In this document: piece by piece, positions 31,684 to 40,334 of the stretch
How the letters are laid out: every line of letters begins with the position of its first letter
Position numbering within the stretch: position 1 is the first letter of the stretch
Assembly (NCBI GenBank): GCA_028278345.1
Contig: JANQEL010000006.1
Coordinates: forward strand, 1-44,184
From: Myxococcota bacterium
GTDB taxonomy: Bacteria > Myxococcota_A > UBA9160 > UBA4427
Direction of reading: 5' to 3'
Length of the DNA stretch: 44,184 bases
Made by a program: the position numbers and the translations under genes
Notes under the pieces: generated by a model
What the model saw: only the letters and a program-made list of their open reading frames with translations
Databases searched by the model: none
Told to the model about the DNA's origin: nothing

Positions 31684-33348
31684 CTAGGCCCGGCTGGCGG
31701 CGAGCAGCGACGCCAGATAGTCCTCGGGCGCCTGCAGGCCGTGGAGCTGCAGGAGCGTCGCGGCGATGTTGCCGAGCCCCGCGCCCCCGGCGGCGGGGTC
31801 GAGCACGAGCGCGTAGCCGGGCGCATGGATCGAGAACGGCACCGGGTTGAGGGTGTGGCTCGTCTTCGGCGTGATCTGCCCGTTCTCGTCCCGCTTCGGT
31901 TCGCCCGTCTTCTTGTCGAATTCGAACATGCAGTCGGCGTTGCCGTGATCGGCGGTGATCACGAGCGCGCCCTTCATCTGCTCGACCACGCTGGCGAGGC
32001 GGCCGATCTGTTCGTCGACGGTTTCGACGGCCTTGATCGAGGCCGCGAGATCTCCCGTGTGGCCGACCATGTCGCCGTTCGCGTAGTTGAGGCGCACGTG
32101 CTCGTAGCGACCGGTGGCGAGTTCGGCGAGCACGCTGTCGGTGATCTCCGGGGCCTTCATCGCCGGGCGTTCGTTGAAGGGCACGTCGTCGCTCGGGATC
32201 TCGATGTACTTCTCGCGTGACGCATCGAACTGGCCGCTGCGATTGCCGTTCCAGAAGTAGGTCACGTGCCCGAACTTCTGGGTCTCGCTGATGGCGAGCA
32301 GCGGCACGTCGTTGTGCACCAGGAACTCGCCGAGGGTGCGGTCGATGGCCGGCGGATCGACGAGGAACTTCTTCGGGATCATCAGATCGCCGTCGTACTG
32401 CATCATGCCGGCGTAGAGCACATTCGGCCGCAGGCCGCGATCGAAGTGCTCGAACTCGTCGTCTTCGAAGGCCTGGCTGATCTCGAGGGCGCGATCCCCC
32501 CGGAAGTTGAAGAAGATCACCGACGCACCGTCGGTGATCGTGCCGATGGCTTGCCCGCGATCGTCCTCGATCACGAACTCAGGGAGGTACTGATCGCCGA
32601 TGCCCTTCTTTTCGTCGCGGAAGGTCTGCACGGCTTCGCGCGCCGAACGAAAGCGTCGGCCCTCGCCGTGCACGTGGGCGCGCCAACCGCGCGCCACCAT
32701 CTCCCAGTCGGCGCCGTAGCGATCCATCGTGATGAACATGCGGCCGCCACCCGAAGCGATCGCGTAGTCGCGGTCGGCGCGGTCGTTCAGTTTCGCGAGT
32801 TCGCCTTCGAGGGCGTCGATGTACTCGAGGGCGCTCGTCTCGGGTACGTCGCGTCCGTCGAGCAACGGGTGGATGCGCACCTTCTCGACCTCCTCGGAGC
32901 TCGCACGTCGCAGCATCGCGAAGAGATGGTCGATGTGGCTGTGCACATTGCCATCCGAGAGTAGGCCGATGAAGTGCATCGGCTCGCCCGTCTCGCGCGC
33001 CCTTTCGGTCATCTCCTTCCAGACCGGGCCCTCGAACAGGCTCCCCGAGGCAATCGCGTTGGCGACGAGCTTCGCGCCCTGATCGAAGATTCGCCCGGCG
33101 CCGATCGCGTTGTGGCCGACCTCGCTATTGCCCATGTCGTCGTCGCCCGGCATGCCGACACCCGTGCCGTGGGCGACCAGTTGGGTCGTCGGCGCCTGGG
33201 TGAAGATGCGATCGAGGTTCGGGGTGCGCGCGAGCCAGACCGCGTCCGAATCGTCGCGGCGTCCGATCCCCACGCCGTCCATCACACAGATGACGACCGG
33301 CCCAACGACTGCGGGAAAATCGGGGTGGGGTTTCAATTGGAAGGTCAT
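31684..33348 (-). CDS. gpmI: 2,3-bisphosphoglycerate-independent phosphoglycerate mutase
   Basis: 554 aa. It interconverts 3- and 2-phosphoglycerate in glycolysis/gluconeogenesis through a phosphoserine intermediate and two Mn ions. Motifs are VICVMDGVGIG (D24), the nucleophile DDDMGNSEVGHNAIGAGRIF (S75), the ITADHGNADCMFE metal site and the late HTLNPVPF loop. The length, and the sequence NAIGAGRIFDQGAKLV after the serine, are closer to the roughly 555-aa plant/trypanosomatid form than to the roughly 510-aa common bacterial form, by memory. The ATG at 33348 is chosen over an upstream extension running into the palindromic repeat. A housekeeping gene; its placement among the envelope genes may be incidental. 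Confidence 0.94.
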   Translation of the reverse strand: MTFQLKPHPDFPAVVGPVVICVMDGVGIGRRDDSDAVWLARTPNLDRIFTQAPTTQLVAHGTGVGMPGDDDMGNSEVGHNAIGAGRIFDQGAKLVANAIASGSLFEGPVWKEMTERARETGEPMHFIGLLSDGNVHSHIDHLFAMLRRASSEEVEKVRIHPLLDGRDVPETSALEYIDALEGELAKLNDRADRDYAIASGGGRMFITMDRYGADWEMVARGWRAHVHGEGRRFRSAREAVQTFRDEKKGIGDQYLPEFVIEDDRGQAIGTITDGASVIFFNFRGDRALEISQAFEDDEFEHFDRGLRPNVLYAGMMQYDGDLMIPKKFLVDPPAIDRTLGEFLVHNDVPLLAISETQKFGHVTYFWNGNRSGQFDASREKYIEIPSDDVPFNERPAMKAPEITDSVLAELATGRYEHVRLNYANGDMVGHTGDLAASIKAVETVDEQIGRLASVVEQMKGALVITADHGNADCMFEFDKKTGEPKRDENGQITPKTSHTLNPVPFSIHAPGYALVLDPAAGGAGLGNIAATLLQLHGLQAPEDYLASLLAASRA

Positions 33349-33387
33349 GGGGCTCTCATCGGTCGCTCGGGTTCGAAATGGGAGTCG

Positions 33388-33553
33388 CCAGCGGCCCGTT
33401 GAGGAACCCTGACCGAGCCAATCGGCGTGATTCGGCCCGGAATCAAGGCGCGTGAAAGTGGGCGTAGCCATGCTACGGCCGCTTTTGCGCGACGCAGAGT
33501 CCGGGCCGAAGAGCGGCGAGTGGCGACCGAAGGGTTTTTCAATGGGCTGCTGG
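33388..33553. repeat. 166-bp palindromic (MITE/REP-like) element
   Basis: The whole element is an imperfect palindrome centred at 33470. Outer arms 33388-33410 and 33531-33553 agree at 19 of 23 bases (core GCCCRTTGARRAACCC). Inner arms are TTCGGCCCGGA/TCCGGGCCGAA (33431-33441 and 33500-33510, exact), GCGCG/CGCGC near 33448 and 33488, and a central CGTAGC-CAT-GCTACG (33463-33477). All pairs share the same midpoint, so the strand could fold end to end into one hairpin. It lies 40 bp upstream of gpmI and just beyond the CHAT gene stop. Confidence 0.7.
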
Positions 33554-33607
33554 GAGCGGGAGTTTCGCAGTCGCTCCTGCGCACGACAAGCGACCCGGAA
33601 GCGGCTC

Positions 33608-36600
33608 TCAGTAGACGCCCGAGAAGACGAAGTTCGCCCAGGTCAGCGGCTTCGTGAGGCCGAGGCGGCGTTCGCTCTCGATGCGTGCGAGCTGCGCGGC
33701 GCGCAGGGCGCGTGGCCCCTGGAAAAGATCGTCGCCGGAAGCGCCGTTCGTCCGGAGCGCACTGTAGAAGTCGTGCATCAACTTGCGCGTCACGACGTCG
33801 TTGCTGCGCCACAGACTCGTGAGCAGCGAATCCGCCCCGGAGGCCCGGAAGCCGAATCGCAACCCCTGCACTTCCTGACCGCGGTGGTGAAGACCGGCGC
33901 CCGTGTCACAGGCCGAGAGCACGACGAGCCGCGCCGCCGAGAGATCGAGCCCCGAAGCCTCGAGGGCCGTGAGGATGCCGCCGACCGAGCCATCGTTCGC
34001 CGTCGCTTCGGGATCGTTGGCGCCCGCGAGCGCGATCCCCGAGAGCAGGAGCGGGTTGGGAACCACCGTCGAGCGCCCGAGGGCAAGCTCGCGATCACGC
34101 TCGGGCATCTCGCTTCCGCAGCCGGCGTCGCGAGCGGCGAAGCCGGCGAAGTAGGCGTGGGTCGCGAGGTGGACGACGCTCGGGCGCGCTTCGAGCTCGC
34201 GCAGGAGACGGCGCTTTCCCGCGTCGCTCCCCGCGACGACGCGCGCGTTCGGAAGCAGCGCGGCCAGGGTCTCGAGTTCCTGCACCGTTCCGGGGAGCGG
34301 TTCGAAGGGGTTCATGCGACACGGTCCGCTCGCCGTGAGCACGCGCGGGCCCGCGCCGGCTTCTCGCGATCCGAACTCGGGTGCACCGAAGAGCAACGTC
34401 GGACCGGCGGCGACGCGAGCCTCGGCCTGGATGTCCGCGAGTTCGTGGATCGACGTCAGGGTTCCGAGCACGACACGCTCGGCGAGATAGCGCCCGTCCT
34501 TCGACGCAGGATCGGGCAGCGCCGCGAACGGAACGCCCCAGAGCGAGGCGTCGGGGATGACCCACCAGTTCGCGCTTTGGCCGAGTGTCTTCTCCAATGG
34601 CATGAGTACGAGTCGGGAAAGTGCCGCGCGCGCGGCAGCATCGTCGCCCCGCTGTTCCTGCATCGCCGTCGCGAAGCGGTCGGCCGCTTCGTCGATCGGC
34701 GCGGCGGGCCCGAGATCGATGCGATCGACCGCACACTCACGCGCCGAGCCGGCCCCACCCTGGGGTCGCACCACCATCGCGAGGTAGTGGGGTCGCGGGT
34801 CGAGGCCGTGCCTGGCGCTCGCGGCCCGTCGCTGCACACGGTCGTAGGCCACGTACTCGATCAACGCGGCGTCCCGCGGCATCCGCTGACAGGCGGCGTG
34901 CAGGATCTCCGAAGCGTCGCGCTCGCGCATGCCGCCGCGCGTGAGACCGAGCACCGACTCTTCGGCGTCGATCGCTTCGGCGAGTTCGCGACCGCGCGCC
35001 GCCGCCTCGGCGCCGTCGCTCAAGACGGCGGCGACATAGCGCTCGCGCAATTGGCGCAGGGTCTCGAAGGATTCGGCCGCTTCGGAGCGGCGTCGACGCT
35101 GATCGGTCGCGATACTTCGCAGCACCGCATCGCGCTGGGGAATCAACGCCGCGTAGACTGCGCGCGCATCCGCGACGCCACGGGCATCCAGAGAAGCGAG
35201 GGCTCCCACCACGCGCGCCGCGTCGGCCGCGAGCAGCACGCGCTGGCGATCGGGCATCGCTCCAAAGGAGCGCTGGAGATAGAGATCGAAGACGCGGGCG
35301 GCCTCGCGCGCATCGCTCCAGGCCTCGCCGCCCCGCCCGAGTGCGGTCGCCACCTGTGCCCGCGCGGTGCGCGCCCGCGCGACCAGGGGATGCTCGTCGC
35401 CGTGATGGGCGCGCAGCCCATCGACCGCGGCGGTGAGTTCGCGATGCGCCTCGCTGTAGCGCCCGGCTCTCGCGAAGAAGCGACCGCGCGCCATCCGCGT
35501 GCGGGCGAGGCTCGGATGCCCGGCACCGAGGGAGCGGGTCTGCGAAGCGAGGGCAGCGTCGAGCAGGGCCTCGGCGGCTTCGGCGTCGCCGAGCACCTCC
35601 TGCATGCGCGCGAGGTTGCGGCGCGCCTCGCTCGCCACCGGATGGTCCTCGCCGTAGGTCGCGACGAGCCCATCGAGGATCGCGGCGTAGTGGAAGGCCT
35701 CGACTTCGCTCTCTTCGCGCCCCCACTCGACCAGCACGCGGTTCGCTCGCACGGTGATCACTTCCGGGTGTCGCTTGCCGAGTTCGCGATCGAGGGCTTC
35801 GAGGGCCTCGCCGAAGACCGCGTCGGCGCGCACCCAATCGCCGAGATCCGCCAGCACGATGCCGAGGGCGTTGCGCGTGCGCGCGGCTTCCGGGTGCGCC
35901 GCTCCGTAACGGCGTTCGCGAATCTCGAGGGCTTCGCGCAGATCGCGCTGGGCGGCCGGGAGGTCTCCCGCCATGCGGTGCGCCTGCCCGCGCAACTGCA
36001 GCACGCTGGCGGTCGAGGGATGCTCGGTGCCGTAGCGCTCGCGATGTCCTTCGACGGCGAAATCGAAGGCATCGATGGCGCGACCGGGAGCGCCCAGGGC
36101 GAGGGCGAAGTCGCCACGGGCCTCCGCGAGTTCGGCCGCGACCGCGGGATCCCCCGCAGCGGCGGCTTCGCTGGCATCGAGGATCTCGCTCGCCTTCTCG
36201 AGGTGGCGCATGGCCGTGAAGAGGCGCGCCATCGCGATGCGGGTCAGCGGGTCGCTTGCGCGGGCCGCAGCGCGATCGGCCTGCCGGGCCGACTTCGCGG
36301 CTTGTTCGAAGTCGCCGACTTGGAGCTGCAGGAGTGCGAGGGTGCTGGCCGCATTCGCGCGCGCGGTCGGGTCGGCTTCGGCACGCGAGAGCGCCTCCGC
36401 GCGACGCGCGGCTCTCGCCGCGGCTTCGTACTGGCCCTTGCGCGCGAGCCCGCGGGCCGCTTCGAGCTGGGTCGCGAAGTCACCGCCGGGAAGCGCCGAA
36501 GGCATCGCCTCAGCCTGGAGCGAGGGGTCGAGCAGCTCGCTCGACGGCTTCGGCAATCGCACGCGAGTGCAGGCGCGCAGGGAAGAGAATGCTTCCGCGA

Positions 36601-36925
36601 CTTCCGGTGCGAGTTCACCCGCCTCGGAATCGGAAGCAGGCAAAGGCGTTGGGCTCTGCCCCAGGGCCCGCGTCACCTGGCTGCGCGCGATCTCGACGAG
36701 GGCCACGGCATCGTGATCCCGCCCGATCGCGCCGGAGAGGTCCACCGCCAGCGCATCGAGGGCTTCGGCGGCGCGATCGAGTTCTCCCGCCTTGCAGTTT
36801 TGGCCGGCTTCCCGCGCGAGTTCGACCCAATGCGCGGCGGAACTCTCGTCCTCGCCGGAAGCGAGCGGAACGATCGCAAGCGCGAGGGCGATCAGCGAAG
36901 CAAAGATCGCCGCGGGCGCGCGCAT
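33608..36925 (-). CDS. Secreted TPR-CHAT domain protease
   Basis: 1105 aa. The signal peptide is ASLIALALAIVPLASG (about 8-23). Residues about 30-720 are helical TPR-type repeats (e.g. ARGLARKGQYEAAARAARRA, AARRNLARMQEVLGDAEAAE). The C-terminal CHAT domain (about 745-1105) is a caspase/separase-like Cys protease with the dyad visible: His923 in VVHLATHAYF and Cys1006 in VVLSACDTGAG. Most studied CHAT proteases are cytosolic; this one should act in the periplasm or outside. It follows the OmpA gene by 23 bp on the same strand, so the pair is probably an operon. The DUF4384 kinase/FecR unit is 2-6 kb away. No CRISPR or caspase-adaptor partner is seen. Confidence 0.9.
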   Translation of the reverse strand: MRAPAAIFASLIALALAIVPLASGEDESSAAHWVELAREAGQNCKAGELDRAAEALDALAVDLSGAIGRDHDAVALVEIARSQVTRALGQSPTPLPASDSEAGELAPEVAEAFSSLRACTRVRLPKPSSELLDPSLQAEAMPSALPGGDFATQLEAARGLARKGQYEAAARAARRAEALSRAEADPTARANAASTLALLQLQVGDFEQAAKSARQADRAAARASDPLTRIAMARLFTAMRHLEKASEILDASEAAAAGDPAVAAELAEARGDFALALGAPGRAIDAFDFAVEGHRERYGTEHPSTASVLQLRGQAHRMAGDLPAAQRDLREALEIRERRYGAAHPEAARTRNALGIVLADLGDWVRADAVFGEALEALDRELGKRHPEVITVRANRVLVEWGREESEVEAFHYAAILDGLVATYGEDHPVASEARRNLARMQEVLGDAEAAEALLDAALASQTRSLGAGHPSLARTRMARGRFFARAGRYSEAHRELTAAVDGLRAHHGDEHPLVARARTARAQVATALGRGGEAWSDAREAARVFDLYLQRSFGAMPDRQRVLLAADAARVVGALASLDARGVADARAVYAALIPQRDAVLRSIATDQRRRRSEAAESFETLRQLRERYVAAVLSDGAEAAARGRELAEAIDAEESVLGLTRGGMRERDASEILHAACQRMPRDAALIEYVAYDRVQRRAASARHGLDPRPHYLAMVVRPQGGAGSARECAVDRIDLGPAAPIDEAADRFATAMQEQRGDDAAARAALSRLVLMPLEKTLGQSANWWVIPDASLWGVPFAALPDPASKDGRYLAERVVLGTLTSIHELADIQAEARVAAGPTLLFGAPEFGSREAGAGPRVLTASGPCRMNPFEPLPGTVQELETLAALLPNARVVAGSDAGKRRLLRELEARPSVVHLATHAYFAGFAARDAGCGSEMPERDRELALGRSTVVPNPLLLSGIALAGANDPEATANDGSVGGILTALEASGLDLSAARLVVLSACDTGAGLHHRGQEVQGLRFGFRASGADSLLTSLWRSNDVVTRKLMHDFYSALRTNGASGDDLFQGPRALRAAQLARIESERRLGLTKPLTWANFVFSGVY

Positions 36926-36948
36926 GACGAGGCCGCCCGACCCGGTGG

Positions 36949-37530
36949 CTACGAAGGCGCGCCGAGGTTGATGATCTCGACCCGGCGATTGTGCTTGCGG
37001 CCTTCGTCGGTGCGATTCGTATCGACCGGATCCGACTCGCCGCGACCCACCGTATCCATGCGCTTCTTGTCGACGCCGTTGGCTTCGAGGAAGGCGCGCA
37101 CCGCTTCGGCACGGCGCCGCGAAAGATCGGCGTTGAAGGCCTCACCGCCGACGCTGTCGGTATGGCCCTCGACCGAGAAACGGAAGGTCTCGAGGTCGGT
37201 CGCGGAGAGCGCCTTGCCCACCTTGCGCAGCAGCTGCTGGGCTTCGGGTTTGAGTTCGGCGGAGTTGAACTCGAAATAGACGGGCAGGCGAACGCGCGGG
37301 CGAGCGCCGGCGCGCACCTTGGTACCGCGCGGCACGGCGAGGGCTTCGACGATGTCCCCCGCCTCGATGATGCCGACCTCGACCTGGGAGAGGTCGGTCA
37401 CCGCGGGTTCTTCCGCACCCGCGTTCACCACGAAGAACGCCGCACTCGCGAGCACCGCCGCCCAGCCGGCCACGAAAGCGAGGGGACGACGCAATCGATC
37501 GGCAGCAGGGGTGCGGGTGGCGTTCGTCAT
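36949..37530 (-). CDS. OmpA-family peptidoglycan-binding protein
   Basis: 193 aa from the ATG at 37530, preceded by AGAAGGA in a purine-rich leader. One hydrophobic segment (LAFVAGWAAVLASAAFFVV, about 18-36) is a membrane anchor or uncleaved signal. A short linker is followed by the OmpA C-terminal domain (about 78-190): VYFEFNSAELKPEAQQLL, FSVEGHTDSVGGEAFNADLS and RRRAEAVRAFLEANGV. The peptidoglycan-binding Asp and Arg positions are present (NADLSRRRA). There is no N-terminal barrel, so it probably tethers something to the cell wall, plausibly the CHAT protease encoded 23 bp downstream. Confidence 0.88.
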   Translation of the reverse strand: MTNATRTPAADRLRRPLAFVAGWAAVLASAAFFVVNAGAEEPAVTDLSQVEVGIIEAGDIVEALAVPRGTKVRAGARPRVRLPVYFEFNSAELKPEAQQLLRKVGKALSATDLETFRFSVEGHTDSVGGEAFNADLSRRRAEAVRAFLEANGVDKKRMDTVGRGESDPVDTNRTDEGRKHNRRVEIINLGAPS

Positions 37531-37727
37531 CACAGCGGTCCTTCTCTCGTTCTGTCGTTCGACGTTTTCTCGTTCTTCTGGCGGCCCGGTCGCGATGCTA
37601 CCGAGGAACTGTGCGAGTTTCTGCTCCGCCCGTCCGATTCGACGTCCGCCGACTTCGACGCCCAGGCGCGCTTCGGGATTCAACGGCGGCTCGAATGCGG
37701 CCCGGACGAAACGGGGCCCTGTCGTTC

Positions 37728-40334
37728 ATGAGTACCGATCCACCCACAGTTGGTTCCGAAGTGAATGCGGAGAGCACAGAAGCTCGAGCGTCGGTGCCCC
37801 GCCTCGCCGAGCGCATCCCCGCCAACACCACCGCCGATGCCGACGAGTTGCTGGATCGCTTCACGGGTTGGATTCACGACACGGGGCTGGTCCCCTACCC
37901 CGCCCAGGAAGAGGCGCTGCTCGAACTCACCACCGGGCAGCACGTCATCCTCTCGACGCCGACCGGCTCGGGCAAGTCGCTGGTCGCGGCGGGGCTCCAC
38001 TTCAAGGCGCGCAGCGAAGGCCGACGCTCCTTCTATACCGCGCCCACCAAGGCGCTGGTGAGCGAGAAGTTCTTCGCCCTGTGCGACGAGTTCGGCGCCG
38101 ACCAGGTCGGCATGTTGACGGGGGATGCGAGCATCAACCGCGATGCCAAGATCATCTGCTGCACTGCCGAGGTGCTCGCCAACATGGCGGTCTCCGAGGG
38201 CGCGGCCCTCGACGCCCCCTACGTGGTGATGGACGAGTTCCACTACTTCGGCGATCGCGATCGCGGCATGGCGTGGCAGATCCCGTTGCTCGAGCTGCGC
38301 GACACGCAGTTCCTGCTGATGTCGGCCACACTCGGGGACACCGGCGAGATCGAGAAGCTGATCACCCGCACCACCGGGCGCAAGGTCGTACGTATCCACG
38401 CAGACGAGCGCCCGGTGCCCCTCGACTTCGCGTACCGTGAAACGCCGATCCACGAGACGGTCGAGAAACTCCTGGCCAGGGGCCAGGCGCCCATCTACAT
38501 CGTGCACTTCACCCAGCGCGAAGCCGCCGAGCAGGCCCAGGCGCTCACCAGCGCAGGCGTGAGCGACAAGGCCGAGAAGAAGCGGATCGCGGAAGAACTC
38601 GTGGGCTTCCGCTTCGACACCCCCTTCGGCAAGGAGATCCAGCGCGTGCTGCGCCACGGCATCGGCCTGCATCACGCGGGCCTGTTGCCGAAGTATCGCC
38701 TGCTCGTCGAACGCCTGGCGCAGCTCGGGTTGCTCAAGGTGGTGTGCGGCACCGACACCCTCGGCGTCGGGGTGAACATCCCGATCCGCACGGTGCTCTT
38801 CACGAAGCTCTGCAAGTTCGACGGCGAGCGCGTGGCGATCCTGCCCGTGCGGGAGTTCCTTCAGATCTCGGGTCGCGCGGGGCGCAAGGGGTTCGACGAT
38901 GCGGGGAGCGTCGTGTGTCAGGCACCCGAGCACGTGATCGAGAACAAGTCGCGCGAAGCCAGCGCCGCCGCGAAGGGCGCCGGTAGGAAGAAGAAGATCG
39001 TCAAGAAGAAGGCGCCGACCAGGGGCTACGTCCCGTGGAATGCCGACACGCTGACGCGGCTTTCGACGAGCCCGCCGGAACCGCTGAAGTCGCGCTTCCG
39101 GGTGACGGCCGGGCTCCTGGTGGGCTGCCTCCAGGGGGCGGATGAACTCGGGCGCGGCGGTTACGCGCGCCTCGACGCGATGCTCGGTCGATCCCTCGAA
39201 GACGCGCGCAGCAAGCGGCGACAGCGTCGCGAGGCCGCGGTGCTCTTCCGCGCCCTGCGTCGCGCCGAAATCCTCGTCGTCGAGCGCGGCCCGGCCTATT
39301 TCGGTGGCGAGGTGCGCGTGAGCGACGAGCTGCAACGCGACTTCTCCCTGCACCACACCCTCTCCCTCTACCTCGTCGAAGTCATGGAGGCCCTCGACCC
39401 GGGTGCCCCCGATCACGCGCTCCAGTTGCTCGCCTGCGTCGAGGCGATCCTCGAGAACCCCCGCGCGCTCTTGATCGCCCAGGAACGCCGCATCAAGGGC
39501 GAGGTCGTCGCGAAGCTCAAGGCCGAGGGCGTGCCCTACGAGGAGCGCATGGCGAAGCTCGACGAGATCACCTGGCCCAAACCCCATGCCGAGTTCATCT
39601 ACGCCACGTTCAATCGCTTCGCCGAAGCACATCCCTGGGTGGGCGAAGAGAACATCCGGCCGAAGGGGCTCGCGCGCGAGATGTTCGAGAGCTACTCGGC
39701 GTTCAACGACTACGTGAATCGCAACCAGATGGCCCGCATGGAGGGGACCCTGCTGCGATACCTCTCGCAGGTGCACAACACCCTGGTTCGCACGGTGCCC
39801 GAAGCGCACAAGGGCGACGACGTGCTCGACATGATCGCCTACTTCCGCACCCTGCTCGCGAGAGTGGATGCGAGCCTGCTCGAAGAGTGGCAGGACCGCG
39901 TCGACGGTGGAAGCGTGCTCGATGCACCCGACGATCGCGACGCCCCCGAAGCGCCGCCCCGCCTCGACCGCAAGGCCTTCGAGGCCCGCGTGCGCTCCGA
40001 ACTGCATCACCTGATTCGCTGTCTCGCGCGCCAGGAGTACGAAGCCGCGAGCGACGCCATCCACAGCGATCGGGACGACCCCTGGGACGCGGCGCGTTTC
40101 GAAGCCGCCCTTGCCGACTTCTATGAAGACTACGAAGAAATCGTCTTCCAACCCGGGGCGCGTGCCGCGCATCTCATGCGGTTGGTCGAACGCGATGCGG
40201 ACACCTTCGAGGTGAGCCACGTGCTGTGCGACGAGCAGGAAGACAACATGTGGGCGGTCGAAGCCGAAGTACGCGTCGGCACCCTTCCCCTTCCCGATAC
40301 GCCGCTCCTCCGTCTGCGACGAATCGGCACCTGA
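37728..40334 (+). CDS. Ski2-like DEAD/DEAH-box helicase with DUF3516
   Basis: 868 aa from the ATG at 37728. Motif I is STPTGSGKS (K83), motif II VVMDEFHYFGDRDRG (DEFH), motif III LMSATLGD, and motif VI LQISGRAGRKG after GLHHAGLLPKYR. A Lys-rich insert (GAGRKKKIVKKKAPTRG, about 422-438) precedes a long C-terminal DUF3516 region (about 450-865). The DExH signature and RAGRKG motif place it with Ski2/Mtr4-type RNA helicases. The role is likely RNA unwinding in turnover or rRNA processing, by analogy only. Divergent from the OmpA gene with about 200 bp between; its stop directly abuts the stop of the convergent isocitrate-lyase-family gene. Confidence 0.88.
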   Translation: MSTDPPTVGSEVNAESTEARASVPRLAERIPANTTADADELLDRFTGWIHDTGLVPYPAQEEALLELTTGQHVILSTPTGSGKSLVAAGLHFKARSEGRRSFYTAPTKALVSEKFFALCDEFGADQVGMLTGDASINRDAKIICCTAEVLANMAVSEGAALDAPYVVMDEFHYFGDRDRGMAWQIPLLELRDTQFLLMSATLGDTGEIEKLITRTTGRKVVRIHADERPVPLDFAYRETPIHETVEKLLARGQAPIYIVHFTQREAAEQAQALTSAGVSDKAEKKRIAEELVGFRFDTPFGKEIQRVLRHGIGLHHAGLLPKYRLLVERLAQLGLLKVVCGTDTLGVGVNIPIRTVLFTKLCKFDGERVAILPVREFLQISGRAGRKGFDDAGSVVCQAPEHVIENKSREASAAAKGAGRKKKIVKKKAPTRGYVPWNADTLTRLSTSPPEPLKSRFRVTAGLLVGCLQGADELGRGGYARLDAMLGRSLEDARSKRRQRREAAVLFRALRRAEILVVERGPAYFGGEVRVSDELQRDFSLHHTLSLYLVEVMEALDPGAPDHALQLLACVEAILENPRALLIAQERRIKGEVVAKLKAEGVPYEERMAKLDEITWPKPHAEFIYATFNRFAEAHPWVGEENIRPKGLAREMFESYSAFNDYVNRNQMARMEGTLLRYLSQVHNTLVRTVPEAHKGDDVLDMIAYFRTLLARVDASLLEEWQDRVDGGSVLDAPDDRDAPEAPPRLDRKAFEARVRSELHHLIRCLARQEYEAASDAIHSDRDDPWDAARFEAALADFYEDYEEIVFQPGARAAHLMRLVERDADTFEVSHVLCDEQEDNMWAVEAEVRVGTLPLPDTPLLRLRRIGT

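Noticed and set aside
33608..36925. CHAT protease as part of a CRISPR-linked (type III-E, Craspase-like) system
   Set aside because: No CRISPR repeats, no Cas gene, and the protein carries a signal peptide, so it should be exported.
37680..40220. 846-codon open frame antisense to the helicase gene
   Set aside because: Long antisense frames are common in high-GC genes because stop codons are rare; the opposite strand encodes a clear helicase. The same applies to 1277-2932, 33452-37279 and 28377-30719.
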